Notes under the pieces: generated by a model | What the model was told of the DNA's origin: nothing | Seen by the model: the letters and a program-made list of their open reading frames with translations, nothing else | Databases searched by the model: none | Made by a program: the position numbers and the translations under genes | NCBI GenBank assembly: GCA_029204225.1 | Contig: CM055108.1 | Coordinates: forward strand, 2,298,668-2,362,667 | Direction of reading: 5' to 3' | DNA: 64,000 nucleotides | DNA from: Diphasiastrum complanatum | Lineage: Eukaryota; Streptophyta; Lycopodiopsida; Lycopodiales; Lycopodiaceae | Part shown: in pieces, positions 35,041 through 46,068 of the stretch | Layout of the letters: each line of letters starts with the position of its first letter | Position numbering within the stretch: position 1 is the first letter of the stretch

Positions 35041-38000
35041 TCATGCCAATCTTTCCAAGATTTGTCTCAACCATATAGCTTCTTGTGCAGCACTACACAT
35101 TGCCTTAGACTCTGCTTCTGTGGTGGAAAGAGCAATTGTACTTTGCTTCTTACTAGACCAGGAAATTACCACAAAACTGGAATATATATCCTGTGGTGGA
35201 TCTACGATCATCATAGTCACCTCCCCAGTCCGCATTTACATAGCCACACAACTCAGGTAAACCATCATGCTTCCTGTAAATCAAGCCATACTCTGATGTG
35301 CCTTTCACATAACGCAAAATGCGTTTAGCTGCTTTCCAATGCGTTTTCGTAGGTGCTGCCATAAACTGACTTACAATGCCAACAACATAGCATATATTTG
35401 GTCTAGTTGTGGTAAGGTAAATCAAGCTCCCTACCAACTGTCTATATAGCGTAGCATCAAATTACTGTGATTCATCAAGCTTAGAAAGCTTTTTACCTGG
35501 TTCAATAGGAGTGTTTACTGGTTTGCAATCTTGCAACCTAAACATGTGTAGTAACTCTTTGACATATTTCACCTGTGTTAAACCCACTTCATGTCCTTTT
35601 TGCCACACTTCTACTCCAAGGCAGTAATGCATCAGGCTGAGATCCGTCATCTCAAATTGTTTCATGAGGTCTTTCTTGATTATGTCTATCATCTCTTGAT
35701 TATTTCCCGTAATAATCAAGTCATCAACATAAAGAGCAATCAAAGCAACCATACCATCAAAGCATAAGACATATAGATTTGGATCAGAATGTGTTCTCAC
35801 CATCCCCTTTGAACGAAAGTAGGCATCAATCCTGCTATACCACGCACGTGGTGCTTGTTTAAGACCATAAAGCGCATTCTTCAAGCGACATACTTTATTT
35901 TCCTGTCCTTTCGTTACAAAGCCTTCAGGTTGATCCATGAACACTTCTTCTTCTAACTCACCATTTAGAAAAGCAGATTTCACATCCATCTGATGCAAAG
36001 GCCAACCAAAATGTGAAGCTAAAGCAATAAGTAGATGTAGAGTATTCCACTTACACACTGACGCAAAGGTCTCTACATAGTCAATGCCTTTATTTTGTGT
36101 GTACCCTTTGATTACCAATCTTGCTTTGTGCTTTGCTATGCTTCCATCTGCATGGTACTTAGTTCTATATACCCATTTGCAACCAATGGGTTTCTTGCCA
36201 ATTGGTGGTTCTACTAAGTCCCATGTGCTATGCTTAGCAATTGACTCCATCTCCTCTCCCATGGCTTTGATCCAAATGTCATCATCCTTCGCTTCACCAT
36301 AAGTCGAAGGTTCTTTGCTTTGAATAATGCTGGATAACAGAGCATAATTTGCTTCATACCTTTCAAGTAGTATCTTCTCTCTTGTTGATTTTCGTAGCTC
36401 TCCCTGGTTAGATGATCCTGGAAAGTCATCTATATCGCGGCTCTCCATCAATCTCTCAAACCACTTAGGGAGCTTTCTGTCAGGTGATCGGCTTCCTAGT
36501 GAAAATGTATCCCATGGTACATCTTTCTCCTTGCGTTTGTCACTTGCAATTTCAATCCTTCTTGCACCAAAAGGTTTGTCCCTACCTCTCCAACCTGTTT
36601 CTTGAGGTTGAGTAGTAGTATCTTGAGATGTATCCTCATGTTCATCACTCGGAAGGTCAATGAATGGATCATTGTCAGGTGGTATCCTCACTATGCCATT
36701 TTCCCTACTGGATGTGTCTATCTTCTTAGCATCTTCGTCTTTATACATCTTGGATTCATCAAAGATAACATCTCGGCTTATATGGATTTTGTTTTCGACT
36801 GGATCAAAACATCTATAGCCCTTCACGCAATCATCATATCCTAGGAATATGCACTTGATAGCTTGTACATCAAGTTTACGTCTTTCTTCCTTAGGAATAT
36901 GTACAAAGGCCTTACTTCCAAAGATTCGCAAGTGGTTCACCTTTGGCTTCTTCTTTGTGAATGCTTCCTCAGGTGTAATTTTTGGTATGGCAATGGTAGG
37001 ACTTCTATTTTGAAGATAAACTGCCGTGCTACATGCTTCTGACCAAAAATCTTTTGGTAATTTCATCTCAGCTACCATAGATCTGGCACTTTCCACAATC
37101 GTATGATTTTTGCGCTCAGCTACACCATTGAGAGCAGGAGTATGAGCTTGCGTAAATTGTCTTTTAATCCCACATTGATCACAAAGATCATTGAAGTCAT
37201 TAGACTTATACTCACCTCCACTATCTGATCTTAGGACTTTGATCTTCTTACCTGTCTGATTTTTGACCAAGTTTTTGAAGTTCTTGAAGTTATCAAAAGC
37301 ATCTGATTCCTTCCTCAAGAAGTAGATCCACGTCTTACGTGATATATCATCAATAAAGGTCATGAAATAGAAGGCTTTTCCTAAGGACATGGTCCTCATG
37401 GGCCCGCATAAATCTGTGTGGATTAAATCCAGGATGTTCTTTGCTCTTGCAACACCCCCTTTATTGAACTTCTCTCGATGCTGCTTCCCATATATACAAA
37501 ATTCGCACATCAATTTCAAGTGATCTTCTATTGTAGGCTGTCCTGTTACCATCTCCAATTTTCTCAGCAAACTGAGGCTTCCCAAGTTCTAGTGACCAAG
37601 CCTCTTGTGCCACAACTCAGTTTGCGAAGGAACGGATGATACAAGTCCATGTTGCCCCTTGATTGTGGCATTCAACCTGTACAATTTTGTATTGGGCTCT
37701 CTTACTCCGTTCGCAATAACTTTGAACTTTTGGTTCGCATCCTTCACAAAGCAACGATCATGGGCGAATTCTACTTTTAACTTTTGATCAGTAATGACTC
37801 CAACAGAAAGTAGATTTTTCTTCAAACTTGGTACGTAAAGTACCTCCCTGATCATCCTGCTTTTGCCGTCAAGCAGTTGGATTGAAACTGTGCCTATCCC
37901 CTTGATCATGCACACCTCACCATTTGCTTGTGAAACAAATGTTTTATTATCCAATGCCTTCAAACTACTGAACCAGTTCTTGTTACCTATCATGTGTCTT

Positions 38001-38196
38001 GTGGCTCCTGAGTCAATATACCACGCTTGATCATCTTGATTAGATGACAATGCAGATATGAAGATGCTAGAGTCTTCAATCTCACCTTCATTGACAAGGT
38101 TGCCTGCTTGTTTCGGTTTCCCTTGCCTTGTTCCGCCAGGAATTTGCAACATTCACTCTTCCAATGGCCCTTTTTACCACAATGGAAGCACTTGTC
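35041..38196 (-). pseudogene. Ty1/copia pol of element Q (knuckle, protease, integrase, RT, RNase H)
   Basis: Minus-strand order: the Gag zinc knuckle CFHCGKKGHWKSEC (38150-38196), protease WYIDSGATRHM, pre-integrase ELWHKRLGH, a TAG stop (37586-37588), then a 707-codon frame. This frame has the integrase core (TDLCGP, FIDDISRKTW, LRSDSGGEYKS, HTPALNGVAERKNH), RT (GCKWVYRTKYHADGS, MDVKSAFLNG, YGLKQAPRAWY, YVDDLIITGN) and a stop near 35460. RNase H continues (YVNADWGGDYDDRRSTTGY, SWSSKKQSTIALSTTEAES) with a frame change. A frame change also lies between knuckle and protease. RT and integrase catalytic residues look intact. This could once have supplied enzymes to other elements. Confidence 0.92.
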
Positions 38197-38203
38197 TATC
38201 TAA

Positions 38204-38466
38204 GATTACACAAAAGAAAGAGATCTAGTACTGATGTATAAAACCAAGCTGATCAAAGAAAAATTGAAGTTTACCGATGAAGGACCGTATAAAGTTAAAG
38301 AAATACTGAACTATGGCACAATTATTTTGGAACATTTGGATGGAAAATGTTTTGATACTCCATTGAATGACAGCCGACTACATAAGTTTTGTCAGCCCGT
38401 AAATTTGAAAGCCAAATCGGCGTCGCCTTCCGAAATGCACTCAGTCGTCAATTTCCAACAACGTGC
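38204..38466 (+). pseudogene. Ty3/gypsy integrase C-terminal domain (displaced half)
   Basis: The translation DYTKERDLVLMYKTKLIKEK followed by FTDEGPYKVKEILNYGTIIL and LNDSRLHKF is the C-terminal integrase domain of gypsy elements (D-L-V-L-m-y...GPY.V..i...G...L). It ends at a TGA in a spot where E2 leader sequence begins (gatttgacaag). Its upstream part is at 43606-43860 on the minus strand. Confidence 0.8.
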
Positions 38467-38980
38467 GATTTGACAAGCTAGTGAAGCTAGTCTTGTGATT
38501 CACTAAGTGTGCTCTTTCATTTACCTCTAAAGCTTGTATTTATCATTTGCTGGAGTTTATAAACTTTTAGAAGTGTGGTTTTACAAGTTGAATCAATATC
38601 TTAGTGTGTTGATCATATGTTGATCAAGTTTGTTGAATTCTAGGTATTTTTGGCAGCCTAGTCTTGTGTATTTTCCAAGAATACAAGTAACTCTTTACAT
38701 CATAACTTGATTTGGTCACTTGCTAGAAAGTTTGAGAGATTAAGCAAGAGTGCGTTCAGGTTGGTTTGAGTTTGTAATCCATTTTTAGTGTGTGTAAAGT
38801 GTTGCATGTGTTTCAATCTTCCTTTCTATGCTTGGAAACCAGCCAGGTTCAAGATAAAAGTGTTTTAGGGTCCTAGATCTTCTGAGATCTCCTTATCCAT
38901 CATTTGTTGAGAGAAAAGTGGATGCTAGATGCATTAAGATAGAGCCTAAAAGTTGAAGAATCATTATATTCAAGGCTTCC
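38466..38980 (+). other. 5' leader of E2 (truncated, no 5' LTR)
   Basis: It aligns along its length to the E1 leader at 49485-49980 (for example gatcatatgttgatcaagtt). The E2 5' LTR and primer site are missing. The join to gypsy DNA has the microhomology gatttgacaag. Confidence 0.75.
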
Positions 38981-40464
38981 AATGGTGGGATCATGCTAGA
39001 AACTAATAATAGGTTGAGTTCATCAAACTACTCTACCTGGAAAGTAAGGATGGAGTCTTTACTTGAGTTGAATGAACTCATGGACATAGTTGCAGGAACT
39101 GAAGAGAGACCACCCACATTTCAAGAGCAACAAAGTTTTGATAAGAAGGCCAAAAGGGCTCTTTATATCATTAACATGAATATTACCAATGAACTTCTCA
39201 AGGAAGTTGGTAAGTGTCAAAGTGCAAGTGAGGCATGGAATGCCTTGAAAAAACTCTTTGAATCAAAGTCCACACCTAGGTTATTGATCTTGAGGAGGCA
39301 AACATTTTCTAGTAGACAAAGAGAGGGAGAAAGTGCTCATGCATTTGTCTTGAGGGTTAAGTCCTTAAGTGATGATCTAGCATGCATTGATGAAAGCATA
39401 AAAGTTGGTGAAATAGTCCAGTTTATGTTGAATGGTTTGCTAGATGAGCTTGTTAACCTTGTGCAAAGTTTTGCCATTCAAAGAGCCTTGCCAAGTGTGG
39501 TTGATTTGCAAGAAATCTTATTGGCTGAAGAACATAGGTTGCAATCAAAGCTTGATGGTGCATCCTTGCAAGGTGGAGGTGAAGAGGCTTTTTTCATAAA
39601 AGAAAAACTCATAGGCAAAGGTAAAGGCAAAGGGAAATGGTCCAAAGGTGGTAACTCGGATCATGATGATCACTCTTCCTCCTCCTCTTCTACTTCTTTT
39701 AAAAAGAAAGATAAGTCAAAGTTCAAGTGCTTTTATTGTGGGATAAAAGGTCATTTTGCAAATGAATGTCATAAGAAGCAAAGTAATGAAGGTAGCAAGC
39801 AAAATAACTTTTGTACTTCTAATGAGGATCTAGATTCTTATGATTCTCTCATGATGTGTTCTTCAAGTCTAATGTCAAGTGGAAGTGACAAGGATTCATG
39901 GTGGATAGATAGTGGATCTAGTTAACACATGACTAGTCACAAGGAGTTCTTTACTTCTTTGATCTCTTATGTTGGAACCAAGAAAGTGGTTCACATGCCA
40001 AATGGTGGTGAGTGTATGATCAAAGGTATTGGCTCAATTCCTATTTGTCTTTCTACTAATAGGAATGCAAGGCTTGATGGTGTTCTTTACAGTCCTTCAC
40101 TTTCAAGGAATTTGCTAAGTGTTGGTCAAATGTTAAAGAAAGGGTACAAGACAAAGTTTGTTGGGGAGGTTTGCTTCATTACTAAGGGAGATGTCTTGAT
40201 TGCTAGGGGCAATAGACAAGGTAGACTTTACAAGCTTGATGCATTTGTTATGTCTAACAAGAGGAATGAAATGGATGTTGGTGGTTCTCTCAACTTTCAA
40301 AAGCCAATTCCTAGCATCAATAAGATTGGTAGATCTTATGCAAAGTCTAAAGAGCTTCCTTATGCTAGATCTAGGTTGAGATCTAATGAGATTCTTGGAG
40401 ATAGTTATTGTTGTGCTAACTTGGCAACTTTTGGTAAATCTATGATCAATGTCATGTGGTGCTA
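38981..40464 (+). pseudogene. gag and protease of E2
   Basis: Copia Gag: SNYSTWKVRMESLLELNELM, ALYIINMNITNELLKEVGKC, zinc knuckle CFYCGIKGHFANEC at about 39728-39769. A protease region follows: WWIDSGSS, a TAA stop (39923-39925), then HMTSHKEFFTSLI, GECMIKGIGSIPICLS and NLLSVGQMLKKG. It runs on through a pre-integrase-like end (KSKELPYARSRLRSN) to NCC/YCCANLATFGKSM. The start codon used in E1 is lost (atg reads aag), so the first ATG is at 38993. E1 lacks the protease block between the knuckle and ARSRLRSN, so E2 shows the longer ancestral layout. A small deletion near 40452 shifts the frame into ORFX. Confidence 0.85.
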
Positions 40465-41435
40465 AATTAGTATCATGTTTGAACTCTTCTACTCATAGAT
40501 TTCCACGTCTTGGTGGCTCTTCAATGGAACTACATGGCAAGTGCAAAAATGGAAAAGGTAAGAAGAGATATAACTTCATCAATGGAGGTGATGAGAACTC
40601 CTCTTTGAAAATGGTTGTTGCTAATGACTTAGCTACTCATTTGGAAAAAGATGGTGCTTTGAGCATGTTTGAAGAAAAAGTTTCTTTTGCATCTTTATGT
40701 GATGAGTCCAAGAAATTCATTTGTGCAACAAGTGGTGTCACATGTATTCATAAAGAAAGTAGATCAAAAGGTTCTATCATGAGACTTGGTGAAGATCTCA
40801 AGTCAAAAGGGAGAGATGAATGTGAAGTGTTCAAAGTAGGATGTACTTTGAATGATGCTTTTGTGAATGATAGTGAGGGTTCATTATCATTACCTATATC
40901 ATTGATTAGAAGTCTAGGTTTGACAAGAAAATGTACTTCAATCATTCTTATGCTGAAGGTACTATGTATTCTTTTCATGGCTTCTAATGTTCGAGATTCT
41001 TCCATTTCTTATGATGCAACTATCAAGTGGAAGGTTGCTGACTTTTGTGGTGTTATCATTAAGAGGGAGTCTTGTGAAGGAAAGAGCAAAGGAAGAGTGA
41101 CTCTTCAAGGCATGGATCTTATATCTCTTCATCAACTCAAAGGATGCTATGATTGTGGTGGAGTGTTCATGCATGATCAAGATGACAAAAGGTTGGATGA
41201 AGAAGACTGCATGGAGCAACTCAAGTGGCAATTTCTTCAAGGCAAGGAAGATCTCATTGAGGTTTGGTTTGAGCTCAAATGGTCTGGTTTGATCAGGTTT
41301 GATACTCAACTTCATCTACTCTACTTCATGTTGGATAGAATTGTAAAAATCTATCTTTTGGTTTATGATGGTGACATTGTTTTCACTAACTATAGTGAAA
41401 GGTTGAAATCAAGCAATGATGAGATCTTGTGGGAT
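40455..41435 (+). pseudogene. ORFX of E2, N-terminal part
   Basis: A long open frame matches E1 ORFX: SCGAKLVSCLNSSTHRFPRL, FKVGCTLNDAFVNDSEGSLS, GMDLISLHQLKGCYDCGGVF, EEDCMEQLKWQFLQGK and IRFDTQLHLLYFML. The palm-like motif reads IYLLVYDGDIVFTNYS (catalytic YVDD in active copia RT; here YDGD, 41364-41375). It stops at the Q insertion, ...WDVK. A block present in E1 (HSLQEDGCSSNSF...) is missing. This copy is old, yet almost free of stops. Confidence 0.8.
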
Positions 41436-41440
41436 GTTAA
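41436..41440 (+). repeat. Target duplication of Q (GTTAA)
   Basis: The same five bases, reverse-complemented, lie at 34473-34477 at the other end of Q. E2 ORFX breaks at this point in both places. Confidence 0.7.
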
Positions 41441-41714
41441 GTTAAAATTAAAGTTAGAATCACTGTGTGACTGTAAGTGGGTCTTGTCAGTGGATAAGGA
41501 TCAGTTGGCCTCGCCACGAGGCAAGTCGACAGGACACGCGTCCCGCCAACGGCAACCTGGGTCATGCACGGGTTGCCTGAGTGAACAACTATATGTACAG
41601 TGTAATTTCATTTTGAGAAATACAGTTGCTATGTGAGCTTGCTGAGGAGAGTAATTTTCTGTCTGTGTTATTGTGTAGCATGATCTGTGTTCCTGTGCAA
41701 AGCAAATTCTAAGT
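41441..41714 (+). repeat. 5' LTR of copia element Q
   Basis: It matches the 34478-34752 LTR at about 95%. It starts gttaaaattaaag and ends attctaagt just before a primer binding site. It contains an imperfect hairpin near ggcctcgccacgaggc. Confidence 0.8.
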
Positions 41715-41727
41715 TGGTATCAGAGCC
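41715..41727 (+). other. Primer binding site of Q (initiator tRNA-Met)
   Basis: tggtatcagagcc is complementary to the 3' end of plant initiator tRNA-Met and directly follows the LTR. Confidence 0.85.
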
Positions 41728-42961
41728 ATACAGGGAGTGTACACAGTACAGTGTTGCCGTTGAAGAGAGCTTCGGGAGAACTGTCTTCTGAGAGTTCGGG
41801 GTTTTACGGTGGGTTGAAGACGGAAAGAGAAGCACTAGTGCACGGTTTCTAGTTTATAGAGGCTTGCTAAGCTCAGCAGAGGGATTATCAGCCTGTGTAT
41901 AGCATCAGACAGGGAAAAATTTGGTGAAAAATTGACAATTTCAAAGCCAGCTGAAAATTGAAACCGGACTTGGGGTTACGGTTTTTATACATAACTGGTG
42001 ATTTCTTCGCTGTTTGTGCACCGTTTTGGATGCTGTAAGGACAGGAAGGAAACTAATCACACTGTCAATCAGCCATGGAGAGATTCTGAGGTTTATGTTT
42101 GAGATTTGTCTCCAGACAGTTAACCTAGCAGATTTGCGGTAAAAAGATGAAAAAGCCACTTTGTCAAGTTGAGCTAAAATCACCGTTTCTCCACGGAATT
42201 TCCTGACTGAACATTCTATAGTCATGGATTCAGTAGGGCGACCCTGCTCCAGGCCTCAGATCGTGCTCAAAACGATCCACAAGAGAGCTTGATCCGATCT
42301 TTTTGAGGGAGGGGAGGCGCGGCCGCAGGCAGGGAAGTCGCGGGCAGTTCGCGCGTCCAACGCGATGAAGAACTTAGTGTTTCGAAGTTCTTAGCGTATG
42401 CATGAGTTTGGTTCGATGCCCAGATGTCCTTTGAACATGTAGATGAGGTGTCAAGTGAATCAGCGGTCCAAAATCTGTGATGGGAGAGAAATTTGAGTCA
42501 CAAGATTTGGTTCAGCCATTGGATGAGCTTTAAACAGGGTCCAGAAGAATTGAAGTGCATTCTGGCCTTCAACTTCATTAAAAATTTTCATACGAAAAGT
42601 TGAGTTGGGTCCCTTCACAAGTGAAGAGTGAGGTTTCTTCAAAGTGAAGAAACAGTTCAAAAGCTAGAAAAGTCCCTATTTTTGGATCATTTGCCCGTTT
42701 TGACCCAAATGAAAGGCTATAACCTCCAAACGAAGGGCACCCGGACTGTACCTGCAAGTATGGTACAGCAAAACAGAGCGGTTGCAGTGGAGAAAGTGTT
42801 CGGAGTACGCCAGAAGTAGTTTCACCATTCCACTGGGGTGGAAAGGCGGCAAGTGGCCTGGTAAGAAAAAAAGTGCAGGTCATTATTTTCAACTTCTGAC
42901 ATCACTGTTGGCCTCGACATACTGTTCTTAGCCTAAGGCAGAAGTTTTAAGCAGTTTTGCG
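41728..42961 (+). other. Untranslated leader of Q
   Basis: 1.2 kb between the primer site and gag. Only short frames on both strands. Confidence 0.6.
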
Positions 42962-43605
42962 ATGGCAAACATGGGAGAGTCCATTTTGAGTGAAAGTAAC
43001 AAATTGGATGGGATTTCCAACTATGCAATGTGGAAATTCAAAATGAAAAACATACTGATGGAGAAAGATGTGTGGGAAGTCGTCACAGGTGATGAGAGAA
43101 GGCCGCCAAATGAAGCAGACATCAAAGTGTTCGACAAAAAGATGAGGAAAGTTTTGACCTTCATTAACTTGTCAGTGAAGGATCACATCATTACCCACAT
43201 TTGTGATGCTATTACACCCAGACAGGCATGGGATGTGCTAAAGGAGCAGTTCGAGACGTCAAATCCGTCAAGAATCATGTTTTTGAAGTCAAAGTTGAAT
43301 AGTGCCTGCATGGAACAAGGAGAGCACATTCAGACGTACATGACCAGAATCAAGACAATGAGAGATGAACTGCATTCTATTGGAGAACGCATACGTGATG
43401 TGGAACTGGTGCATAATGCATTATGCGGCATTGCAGGACCCTATCAAATGTTTGTGAGCGGAATAGCATCAAGAGAAAGATTGCCAACCTTTGACGAGCT
43501 CACAGGAATCTTGATGCAGGAAGAGCAACGACGAGAAATGGTGAAAGCTAGACGTCAAAATACTGATGATCAGGCACTTGCGACACGCCAAAAACAAGGC
43601 AAGGG
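42962..43605 (+). pseudogene. gag of copia element Q, truncated by the inversion
   Basis: ATG at 42962 opens MANMGESILSESNKLDGISN, then YAMWKFKMKNILMEKDVWEV, RQAWDVLKEQFETSNPSRIM, TYMTRIKTMRDELHSIGERI and GILMQEEQRREMVKARRQ. This is the copia Gag (UBN2-type) pattern of the Tnt1-like group. The frame is open up to the breakpoint (QALATRQKQGKG), after which gypsy antisense sequence supplies a false end and stop at 43639. The zinc knuckle that should follow is at 38196 on the other strand. Confidence 0.88.
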
Positions 43606-43860
43606 GCCATGCCTTGCGGCGGGATTTCTGTGTTGCTAACACATGAACTGCCATTAATCTAGTTTCACATAATTTGTGCAAAGCTTCATGAAGTGGTTGT
43701 AAGGATTTGTCATCATCTAATTGCTCTGTTGCTGCTATGCGTAAAGATGGCACTAAAAATTCAATCAGCATGACAACATCTTGACCATAAGCAGTTTTGA
43801 ATGTCCAAAATCTTGCATGCAATTTATTTTCCAGTCAGACCGACTTGCTTCAACTGTTTT
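43606..43860 (-). pseudogene. Ty3/gypsy integrase end, upstream half
   Basis: Minus-strand translation: FWTFKTAYGQDVVMLIEFLV, PSLRIAATEQLDDD, LHKLCETRLMAVHVLATQ and KSRRKAW. This is the region after the integrase core in plant gypsy elements, ending where the inversion cuts. The downstream half is at 38204 on the plus strand. Further left along the element (43870-44300) the translation becomes unrecognisable. Confidence 0.75.
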
Positions 43861-44522
43861 TGGCATAATAGTGTATTTTAATTTTTGAAATTTTTTGTAA
43901 AGGAACAAATTCGCAGAGGGTATGTCAAAGTTTCAGACTCTGGGCAATTTCATGAGATGGCGGATGAATTCTAAAACTGTAGTTTTGCTGGCGGACAAGT
44001 TCAATAGTGGAAAAAATGCTTGTTGACAAAAAACATACAATCTTTGAGACAAAATTCGCGGAGCTGCCAAAGGACTGATCTTTCACAGATCTAGCCTCAA
44101 TAGAACTAGCAAATTCTAAGACAAAGATTTGGTGGGAAAAGGGATTTGACAATAATACAAGTTGATTTCTAGAAATCTGAGTAGGGTCAGAATTCGTAGA
44201 GGTGATAGGCTGAAAGATAATGTTTTGTTATGGCTGCAGACAACCCGACAAACTCTGATATACCTGTTTGATGACAAAATAATGTCGCTTGGATCATTCT
44301 TTTAGAAAAAATGCCCAAGTTGACGCCTTTGTTTATTCCCCCCGGCTTGATAGGTTGCTCAACAACTATTGTAGGACCTGGAGAGAAGACTTAATGTGTT
44401 GTATTGTAAAGAGGAATATCAGGCAAGCACATAGCAATAGCAAAGAAAGAACAAAGTAACCTTATGTAAAAATCTTAAAAAGAGGCAATGGTGCCAATGT
44501 TGGAAGTAAATTTATTCTTGCA
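43861..44522. other. No clear feature
   Basis: Short minus-strand frames only. tggcaccattgcc (44478-44490 as read on the minus strand) resembles a tRNA-Asp-type gypsy primer site. It lies about 25 bp beyond the end of the inverted LTR piece at 44523. Confidence 0.35.
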
Positions 44523-44638
44523 ATGGCTAGGTCTAACTACGGTTCGGGTTATAGTGTAGTGTAGATCGGTTGTCTGGTTGTAGTGTAGCATAGACCGATC
44601 GTCCAGTTCCTAAAATCTACATAAAAGCTTACAAATGA
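44523..44638 (-). repeat. Inverted end of an X-family LTR
   Basis: The reverse complement matches the last 110 bp of the LTR at 58451-59206 (aagcttgtag... actacaacccgaacc... gacctagcca). It abuts, head to head, a plus-strand LTR of the same family. Confidence 0.6.
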
Positions 44639-44642
44639 AAGG

Positions 44643-45230
44643 TGTTAGCAACACAATGAAAAATAAAAAGAAATAAAACTCCATTACATGTGTATTATAA
44701 GTCCACATATGATTAAACGTTAATAAACTTCTACTATGGCATGTGTTTTGTAAGTCCATGGGTAGGAGCTTAAATAAATAGAAATTTAAATTTAGACTTA
44801 GAGAAACTTAAGAAACTTAAGCTTAGAAATATAAGATTCTAAGTTATCCTAAGTTCTAAAGTTAGAGATTCTAAAGTTCTAAGTTAGAAGTTGAGAAGCC
44901 TTAGAATGGCAAGTTTAAAAACTAATCCCATAAGTTAGTGGAATCTTATGGAAGGCCCTCCTTGCTATAAGAAGAGAGGCATTTTCCTTATAAATAGCAC
45001 TTTGTGTTTATGACAAATTGCTCTTGTTATTATCTTGTGATTTCATTGTGTTCTCTTTGGGAAGGTGCTCAGGCCTCATCTTGCTTGCTTTTCGTCGGTA
45101 CTAATTGTGGCATGCTTATTATTGCTTTATTGCTTAGTTTAGCCACAATCTATATTTTATCTCCCTTTGGGTGTTAGGTAGGATTTAGATTAGGCACCTT
45201 TGCTAGTTGGGTAAGCCTTAGCAAGAACTT
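44643..45230 (+). repeat. X-family LTR, 3' truncated
   Basis: It starts TGTTAGCAACACAATG and aligns with 58451-59060 with substitutions and small gaps (cttctactatggcatgt, actaatcccataagttagtg, atctccctttgggtgttagg). Its 3' end is lost. Confidence 0.85.
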
Positions 45231-45405
45231 GGCAGAAAGCTCAACAAACGCACATGGAAAAACTTACTGCTGATTTCTAGACTGCAATGAAAAATATTGT
45301 TGACAAATCATTTTTAGCAAGAGAAAATACCTGGTGTTCTATGTATTCGTAGAATCACACTGCCAATGAGTCTCCCCAACTAAAACATCATTATCCGATA
45401 ACATC

Positions 45406-46055
45406 TGTGAAAGATTCAACTAGTTTCATCACATTTTGCTATACTTCCATATTTGGCATATTGAGGCCAAAACTTGTTTTAGACTTAGAGGTTGACTGTT
45501 CAAAGTTCATTAGCATAAATTTCATTTGAATAAACACTTTTTGAAAGTCTGAGAAAGCTAGAATGCGAGTTTGAGTAGATTCAAATTTGAATAATTGGCT
45601 ACATTGAATCTAGACCCAAAATTAGTAGGGTTAGCATTTTGGTGGGAAAGCCAAGTGGCCAAATAGGGTTTGGACCTGTTATAAAAGGATGTAACTCGTG
45701 GAGAGAGCAATCTTCTCTCTTCTCTATCTCATTTCATGCTTATACATGGTTCTCTTGGGTTCTACTATCCATTGGTGCACTATGCTTGTGATTGCATGCA
45801 ATTCTATGTGTAGAATGATCTATATTTGTTATTTTTGGATCCACACATGTGAAATACAATAACTTGCTGGTTTTGTATGGACAGCAATAGTACTTTATCA
45901 TTTCATTCAAGTTTGATCAAGTTCTATTAGTGTTTGCATCTCATTTTGTGTGTAGATGCTGATTTTTCTACATTGGTGAGATTGGTAGTGTATTTCTCTT
46001 TCTAACCAAAGATCATTCAAATAGATTGCATCATAAAGATCTGAAATCTTACACA
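45406..46055 (+). repeat. 5' LTR of copia element C1
   Basis: About 650 bp, starting TGTGAAAGA and ending TCTTACACA, which are near-perfect inverted termini. It is followed at once by a primer-site-like sequence (tggtatcagatct). Positions from about 45432 match 54097-54274, the truncated 3' LTR. Confidence 0.75.
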
Positions 46056-46068
46056 TGGTATCAGATCT
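46056..46068 (+). other. Primer binding site of C1
   Basis: tggtatcagatct follows the LTR and matches the initiator tRNA-Met site except near its end. Confidence 0.7.

Larger units (their letters stand above)
38200..43605. other. Inverted segment of about 5.4 kb
   Basis: At both ends a retroelement coding sequence is cut, and its continuation is at the other end in opposite orientation. Q: gag stops at 43605 (+); its zinc knuckle and pol start at 38196 (-). Gypsy: integrase on the minus strand stops at KSRRKAW (43606); the following domain starts at DYTKERDLVLM (38204, +). E2 halves and Q LTRs are likewise split. One inversion explains all of these. Confidence 0.75.
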
